This document shows, one piece after another, positions 17,557 through 26,622 of a DNA stretch of 49,390 nucleotides (its first letter is position 1; the number at the start of each line of letters is the position of its first letter). The DNA comes from Solibacteraceae bacterium. Lineage in GTDB: Bacteria; Acidobacteriota; Terriglobia; Bryobacterales; Bryobacteraceae. The stretch is taken from the NCBI GenBank assembly GCA_021324015.1, contig JAJPJX010000147.1:1-49390 (forward strand), given 5' to 3'. The notes below the pieces were generated by a model. That model saw only the letters and a list, made by a program, of their open reading frames with translations, was not told the origin of the DNA and searched no databases. Both the position numbers and the translations under genes were made by a program.

Positions 17557-19383
17557 TTAGTAAGTGATGGCAGGCGCGGCGCCTGGAAGCGTGTAGCGCA
17601 GGTCAAACCAGACAGCGTTTTGATGTGCGGCCTTGGGCGCGCCGGGCGCCACCCACCACGGATTCCGCCAGAAATACGCGTAATCGAGGAAAAAGGAAAC
17701 CTGCCCGTAGCGAGGATCCTTGAATATGGTCTGGGTGAGGCCGATGGTTCCCTCCTGCATGGAGCGGTTCTGGCTGTTCGGAGAGCCGCGGTAACCGTAT
17801 CCGATGAGGGTGGTCCCATTGGCGTCGAGCGCCGTGTTGCGTCCCACGAAGATGCCGCCATAGTAGCCGTAGATCATGGATTTTCCAAGTGTCCATTCAA
17901 AACCATCCACCGTGGAGCCGGAATGGACCAGCGACGGACTGCCGTCGGCGCGAATGATGAAGTTGGGCGCCTCGCCAAACAGGTACCGGCCCGCGCCATC
18001 GCTCCAGAAGTTGTTGGTGATCAGCCGGAAATTTTTGGCTACCTCAAAGTTTCCGTTGACCGAAACGCCGCCGCCCGTCTTGGTGAAGTGTTGCTGCGCT
18101 CCAAGAGCGGGCGGCTGGTTGGGATTGAAGGTCTTCACCGTATCGAGCACCCCGGCGACTTCAAAATGCACGCGAGAATTGGGATCGAAAGCGATTTTGC
18201 TGATGATGTCCGGATGCACTTGGGGGAGGCTGATACCATTGACCACGTTGGCATCCAGTTCGGTGGAAGTCAGGCTGCCGAGAGCCGCCGGCAGCGTCGG
18301 GACGCCGCCACCGCCGGAGCCGCCGAAATACTGCGAAGCGTTCTCGGCCGAAATGCCCCAGGTAACTTTGTTGTTCGGGTGATAGAGGAAACGGAAGCCG
18401 GGGATGCGGCCCCAAGTCAACCCGTTGAGGTAGTTCACGTCAAATTCCTGCCCATAAAACAGATCTCCAGGCAACGGTGAAATCTGCTTGCGGTTCGGCG
18501 TCATCATGCTCCAGGATTGGCCGCCGAGCACCTCCCATTTACCCTTGCGCAAATCGACCCAGAACAGGCGCAGCCGGTAGAGCACGCTGTTGCTGGATAC
18601 CTGCGTGTTGAAGGCACCGTTGCCGATTCCGCCGACGAAGTCACCCTCGTAGTAGCCCAGCACGTGAATGTCCTTGAAAAGAGCATCCACCCGAAATCCG
18701 ATGCGCGAGTTTTGCAGGCTCATTTTGTCTTCGCTCAGCCGGCTCTGGGGAAGAGTAGTGTTGTAGGGATAATTGCCGAAGTTGGTCGCCAGGCTGGCTC
18801 CTGAGTTCGTGCTGCGCCAGGTGTTGGTCGCATCGACGAACCCCACCGGGGTAATCGTGGCGGCGCCGAGATGGAGTTGCAGGGGACTCTCCGGAACGGC
18901 TTGCGGGGACGGCGCCGGCAGCGGAGCAGCCGCCGTTGGAATGGCCGCCGGGGCCGGAGCTGGAGTCGCCAACACGGGGGGAAGCACAGGGGTCAAGCTT
19001 GCCACCTGACCGATTCCTCCCATCTTGTTCGGTGTATCCGCGGGCGGCACCGGAGCCGTGGCTACGGTGGCCGCGGCCTTCGCTGGGGCGGCAGACGGGG
19101 CCTGGGCTTTCAGACTGTCGATCTGCCGTTTTTGATCGAGCAGGAGGGCCCGCATCTCCTCGAGCTGTTTCTTCTGTTCGGCCAACTGCTGCTTTTGTTC
19201 CGCCAACTGCTCCTTCATCTGCTGAAGGTCCTGAGGACCATCCGCCGTCCGGGCAACGGTCCGCGGAGCGGAGGCCGCGGAACTTCCCGTCTGATCGGCG
19301 GCGTAAACGATTGACAAAAACCCGGACAAAAGGATTGCCCCGGTCGCGACCCACACTACGTGGTTCGGTCTTCGCTTGATCAT
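17557..19383 (-). CDS. Coiled-coil anchored outer-membrane porin, DcaP-like
   Basis: A 608-residue protein with a signal peptide ending near VYAA, then a coiled coil (about residues 45-90) built from EQLAEQK-type repeats, a long Pro/Ala linker (about 95-165) and a C-terminal beta barrel of about 430 residues. Barrel segments such as LRLFWVDLRKGKWEVLGGQSW resemble trimeric porins of the DcaP type, in which the coiled coil lies in the periplasm. ATG 19383 is used; an in-frame start 51 nt upstream would delay the signal peptide. The specific substrate is unknown. It lies 278 nt upstream of the Oar-like gene on the same strand. Confidence 0.75.
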   Translation of the reverse strand: MIKRRPNHVVWVATGAILLSGFLSIVYAADQTGSSAASAPRTVARTADGPQDLQQMKEQLAEQKQQLAEQKKQLEEMRALLLDQKRQIDSLKAQAPSAAPAKAAATVATAPVPPADTPNKMGGIGQVASLTPVLPPVLATPAPAPAAIPTAAAPLPAPSPQAVPESPLQLHLGAATITPVGFVDATNTWRSTNSGASLATNFGNYPYNTTLPQSRLSEDKMSLQNSRIGFRVDALFKDIHVLGYYEGDFVGGIGNGAFNTQVSSNSVLYRLRLFWVDLRKGKWEVLGGQSWSMMTPNRKQISPLPGDLFYGQEFDVNYLNGLTWGRIPGFRFLYHPNNKVTWGISAENASQYFGGSGGGGVPTLPAALGSLTSTELDANVVNGISLPQVHPDIISKIAFDPNSRVHFEVAGVLDTVKTFNPNQPPALGAQQHFTKTGGGVSVNGNFEVAKNFRLITNNFWSDGAGRYLFGEAPNFIIRADGSPSLVHSGSTVDGFEWTLGKSMIYGYYGGIFVGRNTALDANGTTLIGYGYRGSPNSQNRSMQEGTIGLTQTIFKDPRYGQVSFFLDYAYFWRNPWWVAPGAPKAAHQNAVWFDLRYTLPGAAPAITY

Positions 19384-19686
19384 TACAGATCTTGCTCCTG
19401 TTCCTGAGATTGGTTTCTGTGGCGCAGACTTCACCTCGAAGCCTGCGTGCGTTCAACGATAGGCGTTACAGGTGTTGAGGATAGCGCCGGGAAGTGAAGA
19501 AATTATGACAATCCGATCAAGATCTGGTTACCCCGGCGTCCTGGCAGGCCCAGGACGACTTTCGAAACCGACGGGGGAGGATGTCCAGCATTCCGAATGT
19601 GGCCTACCATTCGGTACAAGCGGGAGGCGGTCATCGCCAGACCCTCAGGAATTGGGCACAATGGTGGGTTCCAGAGGACTACAAAG
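19384..19686. other. Divergent intergenic region between porin and SDR operon
   Basis: These 303 nt should carry promoters for both directions. Candidate -10 boxes are CATAAT on the minus strand (near 19505-19510) and CACAAT on the plus strand (near 19659), the latter with TTGGGC just before it but badly spaced. No clear operator repeat, riboswitch or small gene is visible. I looked for a Pho box: TCAACA and GTAACG occur on the minus strand but with 9-bp rather than 11-bp periodicity. Confidence 0.4.
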
Positions 19687-20445
19687 ATGACAAGTAACGG
19701 AAAAGTCGCGCTGATCACCGGCGCGGGCAGCGGGATCGGGAGGGCGGCCAGCCTGGCGTTGCAGGCAGCCGGATACGATGTGGTGCTGGCGGGGCGCAGG
19801 GCAGCGGAACTCGAGCGCACGGCGGCACAGGCGCAGCCGTCGGGCGGGCGCATGCTGCCGGTGGCCGCGGACGTCAGCAAGCCGGAGCAGGTGCAGGCGC
19901 TGTTCGCCAAGACTCGCGAGGCGTTCGGCAGGCTGGACGTGCTGTTCAACAACGCGGGCACAGGCGCGCCGGGAATCCCGATGGAAGACCTCACGTACGA
20001 ACAGTGGAATAAGGTCGTGGGGGTGAACCTGACGGGGGCCTTCCTGTGCGCACAGGAAGCCATCCGGATGATGAAGGCGCAGGAGCCGAGGGGAGGCCGG
20101 ATCATCAACAACGGTTCCATTTCGGCGCACACACCGCGGCCCAACTCGGCGCCATATACGGCCACCAAGCACGCCATCACGGGGCTGACCAAGAGCATCT
20201 CGCTCGACGGGCGCATGTACGATATCGCCTGCGGCCAAATCGATATCGGAAACGCCGCCACGGAGATGACCGAGCGGATGACCGGCGGAGTTCCGCAAGC
20301 CAACGGCACCAGGATGGTGGAACCCCGCATGGACGTGAAGCACGTGGCCGAGGCGGTGCTCTACATGGCCAATCTGCCGCTGGACGCCAACGTGCAATTC
20401 CTGACCATCCTGGCGACCAAGATGCCGTTCGTTGGAAGGGGGTAA
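19687..20445 (+). CDS. Short-chain dehydrogenase/reductase
   Basis: A 252-residue classical SDR. The cofactor loop is TGAGSGIG (11-18), NNAG is at 88-91, and the catalytic set is a serine in NNGSISA with Y157 and K161 (YTATK). These enzymes oxidise or reduce hydroxyl and keto groups with NAD(P). ATG 19687 puts the glycine loop at the usual distance from the N-terminus; the frame stays open upstream. It is the first gene of an operon, 4 nt before the sulfatase, so it probably acts on the desulfated product or a related alcohol. The substrate is not predictable. Confidence 0.9.
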   Translation: MTSNGKVALITGAGSGIGRAASLALQAAGYDVVLAGRRAAELERTAAQAQPSGGRMLPVAADVSKPEQVQALFAKTREAFGRLDVLFNNAGTGAPGIPMEDLTYEQWNKVVGVNLTGAFLCAQEAIRMMKAQEPRGGRIINNGSISAHTPRPNSAPYTATKHAITGLTKSISLDGRMYDIACGQIDIGNAATEMTERMTGGVPQANGTRMVEPRMDVKHVAEAVLYMANLPLDANVQFLTILATKMPFVGRG

Positions 20446-20449
20446 GCCA

Positions 20450-21967
20450 ATGACGACCACCCGGCGAGACCTTTTCCGAAGCACGGCCTTCGGCGCGGCG
20501 GCCATGCAGGTTCCCGCGCGGCGTTCCACACGGCCCCACATTCTGCTGCTAATGGCGGACCAGTTCCGCGGAGACTGCCTGGGGGCGGACGGCAACCAGG
20601 TGATCCGCACTCCGCACCTGGACCGCCTGGCGGCCGAAGGCGCTCGCTTCCGCTGCGCGTATTCTTCGACACCCACCTGCACACCGGCGCGATCGGCCCT
20701 GCTGACCGGGCTCTCCCCGTGGAATCACGGCATGCTCCAGATGATCCGCATGGCAGCGCGCTACCCGGTCGAGAAACCGCGCGCCCTGCGGGAGGCCGGG
20801 TACTACACGGCGATGGTGGGCAAGAACCACTACTACCCGCAGCGGAACGCGCACGGCTATCAGCAGATGCTGGTGGACGAATCCGGGCGGGTGGAAACAC
20901 CGGACTTCCGCAGCGATTACCGGAGCTGGTTCTGGTCCCTGGCCCCGAACCTGGATCCGGACGCCACGGGCCTGGGCTGGAACGATTACCGCGGCCGGCC
21001 CTACGCGATCCCCGAACACCTGCACCCGACGGCCTGGATCGGACAGACGGCGGTGAAGTTCATTGAAACCTACCACCGGCCGGAGCCGATGTTTCTGAAG
21101 GTATCCTTCGAGCGGCCGCACAGCCCGTACGACCCGCCGGAGCGCTTCTGGCGGATGTACGCGGACGCGCCCCTGCCCGCGGCGCAATGCGGCAAGTGGG
21201 CGGAGAAGTACCGGCCGCGCAGCGGGCCCGAGGACGACATCTGGCACGGCGATGTGGGAGCGGCGCAGGTGCGCACGTCGCGGCAGGGCTACTACGGCTC
21301 GATCAGCTTCGTGGATGAGCAGATCGGCAGGATCCTGGAGAGCCTGGCCAAGCGCCGCCTGCTGGAGGAGACGCTGATCGTGTTCCTCTCCGACCATGGG
21401 GACATGACCGGGGACCAGCACCTGTGGCGCAAGTCCTACGCCTACGAACCTTCGGCGCGGATTCCGCTGCTGGTGCGGTGGCCCGCGGGACTGCTTTCCG
21501 CGAAGCGCGGACAGGCGCTGCGCCAGACGGTGGAACTGCGGGACATTTTGCCGACGTTTCTGGACGCCGCCGGGGCGACGGAACGTCCGGAACTGGACGG
21601 CCGGAGCCTGCTACGGCTGATCGACGGGAAGGCGCGGGAGTGGCGCTCCTACCTGGACCTGGAACACGGCATCTGCTACAGCCCGCAGAACCACTGGAAC
21701 GCGCTCACCGACGGGCGGGAGAAGTATATCTACCACGCCTATGACGGCACGGAGCAGTTTTTCGACCTGGAGCGTGACCCTCAGGAATTGCATGACCTGG
21801 CGGGAGACGCGGCGGCCGCTGCGCGCGTGCGGGAATGGCGCAACCGCATGATCGCGCACCTCGAACCGCGCGGGGAAGAGTACGTGAGGAACGGCCGGCT
21901 CATCCCGCGGCCGCAAAACATGCCGACCTCGCCGCATTTCCCGGAGCAACGGCGCGGCGCAAATTGA
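20450..21967 (+). CDS. Tat-exported arylsulfatase-family sulfatase
   Basis: A 505-residue sulfatase. The C-x-P-x-R formylglycine site is CTPARSALLTG with C77 as the residue to be converted, so an anaerobic or FGE-type maturase is needed elsewhere. Metal ligands are seen in LLLMADQ (D37) and FLSDHGD. The N-terminus TTTRRDLFRSTAFGAAA is a twin-arginine signal. It hydrolyses a sulfate ester, probably on a glycan or phenolic compound, in the periplasm. ATG 20450 follows GAAGGGGG with 7 nt spacing and lies 4 nt after the SDR stop. Confidence 0.92.
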   Translation: MTTTRRDLFRSTAFGAAAMQVPARRSTRPHILLLMADQFRGDCLGADGNQVIRTPHLDRLAAEGARFRCAYSSTPTCTPARSALLTGLSPWNHGMLQMIRMAARYPVEKPRALREAGYYTAMVGKNHYYPQRNAHGYQQMLVDESGRVETPDFRSDYRSWFWSLAPNLDPDATGLGWNDYRGRPYAIPEHLHPTAWIGQTAVKFIETYHRPEPMFLKVSFERPHSPYDPPERFWRMYADAPLPAAQCGKWAEKYRPRSGPEDDIWHGDVGAAQVRTSRQGYYGSISFVDEQIGRILESLAKRRLLEETLIVFLSDHGDMTGDQHLWRKSYAYEPSARIPLLVRWPAGLLSAKRGQALRQTVELRDILPTFLDAAGATERPELDGRSLLRLIDGKAREWRSYLDLEHGICYSPQNHWNALTDGREKYIYHAYDGTEQFFDLERDPQELHDLAGDAAAAARVREWRNRMIAHLEPRGEEYVRNGRLIPRPQNMPTSPHFPEQRRGAN

Positions 21968-22003
21968 CTTCCGCGAAGAGCGTGTGGTAGAAACCGGGAA
22001 CTA

Positions 22004-23575
22004 ATGGGCCACACACCTCATCTTTCCCGGCGCGAGATTCTGCGGGCCATTCCGGTGCTGGGGCAGGGGTCTTTGCTGCTGCCGTGCGGAGTGCTGCGCG
22101 GCCAGCGGCCGGACACAAGCACGCCGGCGGTGATCCGCGGCGCGCTGCGCGACGGCGCCACCGGCAAGCCCGTGGCAGCGAAGGTTCGGGTCACCGACAG
22201 CAGCAGCGGCGAGACGTATTTGCCGGAGCACGCCATCCGCACCATGCCCAAGCGCACGGCGCCTGGCGTGCGGCACTATTTCTATGCCCGGGGGCAGTAC
22301 GAGGTCGCCGTGCCGCCGGGGCGCTACCGCATCGAGGTGGTGCGCGGGTTGTGCCACGATGCCGCGGTGGCGTTCACGGAGGTGGGCGCGGGCCTGACGC
22401 ACGTGGTGGATTTCGAGATCCCGCTGCTCCAGGATCTGCATGCCGGCGGCTGGTATTCCGGCAACACGCACACGCACTATCACCTGGAAATCGACGAAGA
22501 CCCCGACGACCGGCTGCGCCTGGTGCCGCCGGCGGAAGACCTGGACGTGAGCGTGATCAGCTACCTGATCCGCAACGATTCGCCCTACATCACCAACCGC
22601 TACCGGGTGGGACGGCTGCCGCAGTTCTCACGGGACGGAACGCTCATGGACATGGGCGAGGAGGCGCGCAACAACCGCACCTTCGGCGATTTCGGCTATG
22701 GGCACTGTCTGTTCCTGAACATCCCGCGGCCGGTGGAACCGGTCTCCACGGGGCTGCTTTCACGCGACGGCAAGGCGCCGGACTTCCCCACCATTTCCAT
22801 GCTCTGCGCGGAAGCCCAGAAGATCGGAGGCACCACCATCTGGTGCCATAACGGCGGAGGCATGGAGACGCCCGTAGCAGTGGCGCTCGGCGCGGTGAAC
22901 GCCTATAACCTGGGCGATGGCCTGGACGCGGACTACCAGCGCTACTACCAGTTTCTGAACTGCGGTTTCCGCCTGCCGGCCTCCTGCGGGACCGACTGGT
23001 GGATCTACGATCACAACCGCGTGTTCGTGCGGGTGGACGGCGCTTTCACTTACGATTCCTGGATCGCGGGGCTGCGCGCCGGGCGCACGTTTGTTTCGAA
23101 CGGTCCGCTCCTGGAGTTCACGGTGAACGGCCAGGGCCCCAGCGCCACCGTGGAGGCGAGCGAACGCGTGCTCGTGCGGGCGCGGGCGCTTTCGCGCCTC
23201 CCTTTCGCGCGGCTGGAGATCGTGCAGGATGGGGAGGTGGTGGCCGAACAGCCCGCCGTGAAATCCCGCGAAGCGGTCCTGGAGCGCGAGTTGCCCGTGG
23301 AGCGCGGCGGTTGGATGGCGGCGCGCGTAGCCGGCGGCGGCAAAACACACGCCAACTTCACGGTGTTCGCGCACAGCAGCCCGGTCTACCTGCGTGTGGC
23401 GGACACGCCGCACCGCCGGGCGGAGGCCGCCGGAGCCTTCGTGGACGAGATCGAGGCCTCCATGCGCTTCGTGCGCAAGCGTTACAAGTTTGCGAGCGAG
23501 GCCGACCGGGCGCTGGCGCTGGGACGTTTCGAAGAGGGGCGCAAGGTCTTCATCAAGCTGGCGGGTCAGGCCTGA
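22004..23575 (+). CDS. CehA/McbA-like exported metallohydrolase (PHP-type)
   Basis: A 523-residue protein with an N-terminal signal of possible Tat type (SRREILRAIPVLG). A carboxypeptidase-regulatory-like beta domain spans about 44-140. The metallohydrolase domain starts with GNTHTHYH (metal-binding H156, H158, H160) and includes IWCHNGGG and ASCGTDWW. CehA and McbA, the named relatives, hydrolyse the carbamate carbaryl, but most family members have unknown substrates. It lies 36 nt after the sulfatase, closing the SDR-sulfatase operon. Its 3' end overlaps the convergent dhaM stop by 23 nt. Confidence 0.8.
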   Translation: MGHTPHLSRREILRAIPVLGQGSLLLPCGVLRGQRPDTSTPAVIRGALRDGATGKPVAAKVRVTDSSSGETYLPEHAIRTMPKRTAPGVRHYFYARGQYEVAVPPGRYRIEVVRGLCHDAAVAFTEVGAGLTHVVDFEIPLLQDLHAGGWYSGNTHTHYHLEIDEDPDDRLRLVPPAEDLDVSVISYLIRNDSPYITNRYRVGRLPQFSRDGTLMDMGEEARNNRTFGDFGYGHCLFLNIPRPVEPVSTGLLSRDGKAPDFPTISMLCAEAQKIGGTTIWCHNGGGMETPVAVALGAVNAYNLGDGLDADYQRYYQFLNCGFRLPASCGTDWWIYDHNRVFVRVDGAFTYDSWIAGLRAGRTFVSNGPLLEFTVNGQGPSATVEASERVLVRARALSRLPFARLEIVQDGEVVAEQPAVKSREAVLERELPVERGGWMAARVAGGGKTHANFTVFAHSSPVYLRVADTPHRRAEAAGAFVDEIEASMRFVRKRYKFASEADRALALGRFEEGRKVFIKLAGQA

Positions 23576-25988
23576 GGCCGGCGAGGAGGCGGCGCACGGC
23601 GTCGCTCGAGTCGAGGTCCAGCGCCTGGCGGGCGATGGCCTCGGCTTCGGGCAGGCTCCAGCAGCGGATGGCCCGCTTCACTTCCGGAACCAACGGCGCG
23701 CTGACGCTGAACTCCTCCAGGCCCAAGCCGAGCAGCAGGGGCGTAGCTAGCGTGTCCGCAGCCAGTTCGCCGCAAAGCGCGACGGCGGCGCCGGCCGCGC
23801 GCCCGGCGGCGATGGTCTGGCGGATCAGGCGCAGCACAGCGGGCTGGTACGGGTCGGCCAGCGGCGCCACGCGGGCGTTGGTGCGGTCCGCCGCCATCAC
23901 GTACTGGATCAGGTCGTTCGAGCCGATGCTAAGGAAGCTTGCCTCGCGCGCCAGTTGATCGGCGATGGCTGCCGCCGCGGGCGTCTCGATCATGACGCCG
24001 ACCTTGGTCCCCGCGCAGCCCAGTTCCGCTTCCACCTCCGCCACGAGCGCTTTGGCTACACGCAGTTCGGCGAGCGTGGAGAGCATGGGCAGCAGCACTT
24101 CCACGGGATGCTGCCTGCCGGCGCGCAAAATCGCGCGCAACTGGGTGCGCAGCAGGTCGCGGCGGTCGAGCGTGACGCGGATGCCCCGCCACCCGAGGAA
24201 GGGGTTGGCCTCCGGGCCGGTTTCGATGTAGGGCAGGCTCTTATCGCCGCCGGCATCCAGGGTGCGGATGACCAGGGGCCGGCCACCCAGCGCGGACGCG
24301 ATGGCGAGGTAGGCGGCGAACTGTTCCTCTTCGCCGGGCGCGGAGGAGCGGCCGAGAAACAGGAACTCAGTGCGTAGCACGCCTACTCCTTCGGCGCCAT
24401 ACTCAACCGCTTCCACGGCGCCGGCCACGCTGTTGATATTGGCGAAGACGCGAATGCGCCGCCCATCGCGCGTGGCGGCAGGCGTTCGCCTCCCAGCCTG
24501 CGCGGCGGCGCGGGCGCCCAGCCACTCTTCGCGGCGGACGGTAAGTTCGCGCGCCTGTTCGGCGGACGGCGCGACCCAGACCGCGCCTCGTGCACCATCG
24601 AGCGCGACCAGCGCGCCTTCGGGAATGGCTGCGAGTCCCGGCCCCAAACCGGCCACCGCGGGAATCCCCATGGCACGCGCCAGAATCACGCTGTGGGCGC
24701 TGGCGCTGCCCGTTTCCAGGCACAGGCCCAAGACCCTCGCGGGATCCAGGTCGCGGACGTGGGAAGGCGTCAGATCGCGCGCCGCCAGGATGGCCGGCTC
24801 GCCCAGGGCAGGCGCGGCGGTCTCTCCGCCGGCCAGGTTGCGAAGGACCCGCCCGGCGGCGTCCGTCACATCGGCCGCGCGCGTCCGCAGATAGGGATCT
24901 TCCAGAGCAGCCAGGCGCGCGGCAGCCTCGCCGGATGCAGTTTGCCAGGCGAATTCGGCATTGAGGCCGCGCTCGCGCACCAGGCGGGCGGCGGTCTCCG
25001 CGAGTGCAGGATCTTCGAGCAGGAGGGCCTGCGCATCGAAGATGCCTGCCCGCGGCGCACCCACGTGCGAGCGCGCCCACTCGTAGAGTGCGCGGGTTTC
25101 CTGCTGCGCTGACCGGATGGCGGCGTCGAGCCGCCGGCCCTCGCTTTCCGGATCGTCAATGGTTCGGGCGGTCACGGTGAGCTCGGGTGGGTGGAAGTGC
25201 GCCAGGGGGCCGAACGCGATACCCTCCGAGGCCGGAATGCCGCTCCACTGACCTTCCGCGCCGGCGCCGGGCGCGGCCAGGACCGGCGCTTCCGCAGTGG
25301 CTTCGCCTTCCCCACAGCCGGATTCCACGAATGCGGCGAGGGCGTCCAGCGCTTCGCGGGCATCCGGCCCCTCGGCACGGAGCCGCAGTTGGTGGCCCTG
25401 GCGCGCGCCCAGGCCGAGCACTCCGTGGATGCTGGCGGCATCCGTCTCCGCGCTGCCGGTGCTCAGGTTGGCGAGCGTCACGCGGGCACGGAAGCGGCGG
25501 GCCAGGCGGATGAATTGCGCCGCAGGACGGGCATGCAGGCCGAGCGGATTGGGGAGGGTGGCCAGGCGCTCCTCGGCAAAGGCGGGCGGGGCGGCGGCAG
25601 GGGGGGATTCCCTGCCCTGAGCGTCGCGCAACACCTCCGCGAGGCTGGCACCGGCCGCGGCCTGAGCGGCCGCGGCGACCGCTCCTTCGACGACGGGTGC
25701 GGAACACAGGTGCACACGTTGGCGTTTCCGCTCGTCCAGCAATTCCAGGGCGGTTTCGGCGCTCAGGACCGCGCTGCCCAGGTCCGTGAACACGACGACG
25801 CCGTCCTCGCTGTAGACCTCTTTGATGGCTGCCAGCACCTTCATGGCGTCGGTGCCCAAGGGATTGGCGGGATCCGCGGTGCCGCCGGCTGGAGCCAGGC
25901 GGACGCGCCCCTGCGCCATCTGTGCCGCCAGCTCGCAGACGCCTTCGGCCAGCCGCGCGCTATGCGAGACGATGACGATGCCGATCAT
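23553..25988 (-). CDS. dhaM: Dihydroxyacetone phosphotransferase DhaM fused to HPr and full-length Enzyme I
   Basis: An 811-residue protein of three phosphotransfer modules. Residues 1-125 form the DhaM EIIA-like domain with H9 (IVSHSARLAEG). Residues about 140-225 form HPr with H152 (LGLHARP). Residues about 245-811 form Enzyme I with H432 (SASAHSVILARAMG), the PEP-site segments RTLDAGGDKS and SIGSNDLIQYVMAADRTN, and C739 (ALCGE). It passes phosphate from PEP to ADP bound on DhaL. The Escherichia coli DhaM carries only a truncated Enzyme I; here it is complete. ATG 25988 overlaps the dhaL stop by 4 nt. The frame stays open far upstream, but that part is antisense-like shadow. Confidence 0.93.
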   Translation of the reverse strand: MIGIVIVSHSARLAEGVCELAAQMAQGRVRLAPAGGTADPANPLGTDAMKVLAAIKEVYSEDGVVVFTDLGSAVLSAETALELLDERKRQRVHLCSAPVVEGAVAAAAQAAAGASLAEVLRDAQGRESPPAAAPPAFAEERLATLPNPLGLHARPAAQFIRLARRFRARVTLANLSTGSAETDAASIHGVLGLGARQGHQLRLRAEGPDAREALDALAAFVESGCGEGEATAEAPVLAAPGAGAEGQWSGIPASEGIAFGPLAHFHPPELTVTARTIDDPESEGRRLDAAIRSAQQETRALYEWARSHVGAPRAGIFDAQALLLEDPALAETAARLVRERGLNAEFAWQTASGEAAARLAALEDPYLRTRAADVTDAAGRVLRNLAGGETAAPALGEPAILAARDLTPSHVRDLDPARVLGLCLETGSASAHSVILARAMGIPAVAGLGPGLAAIPEGALVALDGARGAVWVAPSAEQARELTVRREEWLGARAAAQAGRRTPAATRDGRRIRVFANINSVAGAVEAVEYGAEGVGVLRTEFLFLGRSSAPGEEEQFAAYLAIASALGGRPLVIRTLDAGGDKSLPYIETGPEANPFLGWRGIRVTLDRRDLLRTQLRAILRAGRQHPVEVLLPMLSTLAELRVAKALVAEVEAELGCAGTKVGVMIETPAAAAIADQLAREASFLSIGSNDLIQYVMAADRTNARVAPLADPYQPAVLRLIRQTIAAGRAAGAAVALCGELAADTLATPLLLGLGLEEFSVSAPLVPEVKRAIRCWSLPEAEAIARQALDLDSSDAVRRLLAGLRPDPPA

Positions 25989-26617
25989 GCGCGCCAGGTG
26001 TCGACCACGGCGCGCAGCAGCAGGAAGGAGGAGGTTGCGCCCGGGTCCTGATGGCCCACGCTGCGCGGGCCCAGATAACTGGCGCGGCCTTTGCGCGCCT
26101 GCATGGGGATGGTGGCCCGCATGCCGGCTTCGGCCGCCGCGGCACCCTGCTCCAGAACCGCCGTGAGGCCGCCGCCGGCGGCGAGGGCGTCGCGCATGGC
26201 CGCGAGAGCCGGCAGCAACGCATCCACCATGGTTTTCTCGCCCGGCGCCGCCTTGCCGCGCTGCTGGACGCCGAGGATGCCCGCCTCGAAGAGCGCCACC
26301 ACGTCGGCGGCCCGCAGTTCGGCTTTGCCGTCCGCGGCCGCGCCGGCCCGCAGGAAGAAGGTGCCGTAGAGCGGTCCCGCAGCCCCGCCTACAGTGCGGA
26401 TCAGGATGGCGGCCGTAGTCTCGAGGGTCTTGCGAATATCCGCGGGTTCCCGGGCGGCCAGTTCCGCGCGCACCGCGGCGAAGCCCCGGTCCATGTTGCT
26501 GCCGTGATCGGCATCGCCGATGGCGGCGTCCAGATCGGTCAGGTACTGCCGGTTTTCCGCGTATACGCACGCCAGCGCTTCGAGCCAGGCCAGGACCTCC
26601 TGTTTGCCGATGGCCAT
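25985..26617 (-). CDS. dhaL: PTS-dependent dihydroxyacetone kinase, ADP-binding subunit DhaL
   Basis: A 210-residue subunit of normal length. The ADP/magnesium site is DLDAAIGDADHG with D30, D35 and D37. ADP stays bound as a cofactor, is phosphorylated by DhaM and then passes the phosphate to the sugar on DhaK. ATG 26617 is 5 nt after the dhaK stop, and the end overlaps the dhaM start by 4 nt. The frame extends upstream into dhaK, but that gives a non-family N-terminus. Confidence 0.95.
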   Translation of the reverse strand: MAIGKQEVLAWLEALACVYAENRQYLTDLDAAIGDADHGSNMDRGFAAVRAELAAREPADIRKTLETTAAILIRTVGGAAGPLYGTFFLRAGAAADGKAELRAADVVALFEAGILGVQQRGKAAPGEKTMVDALLPALAAMRDALAAGGGLTAVLEQGAAAAEAGMRATIPMQARKGRASYLGPRSVGHQDPGATSSFLLLRAVVDTWRA

Positions 26618-26622
26618 GCGGT

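Noticed and set aside
19440-19480. Pho box before the porin gene
   Set aside because: TCAACA and GTAACG are present but separated by 9 bp periodicity instead of 11, so they do not fit the box seen at pstS.
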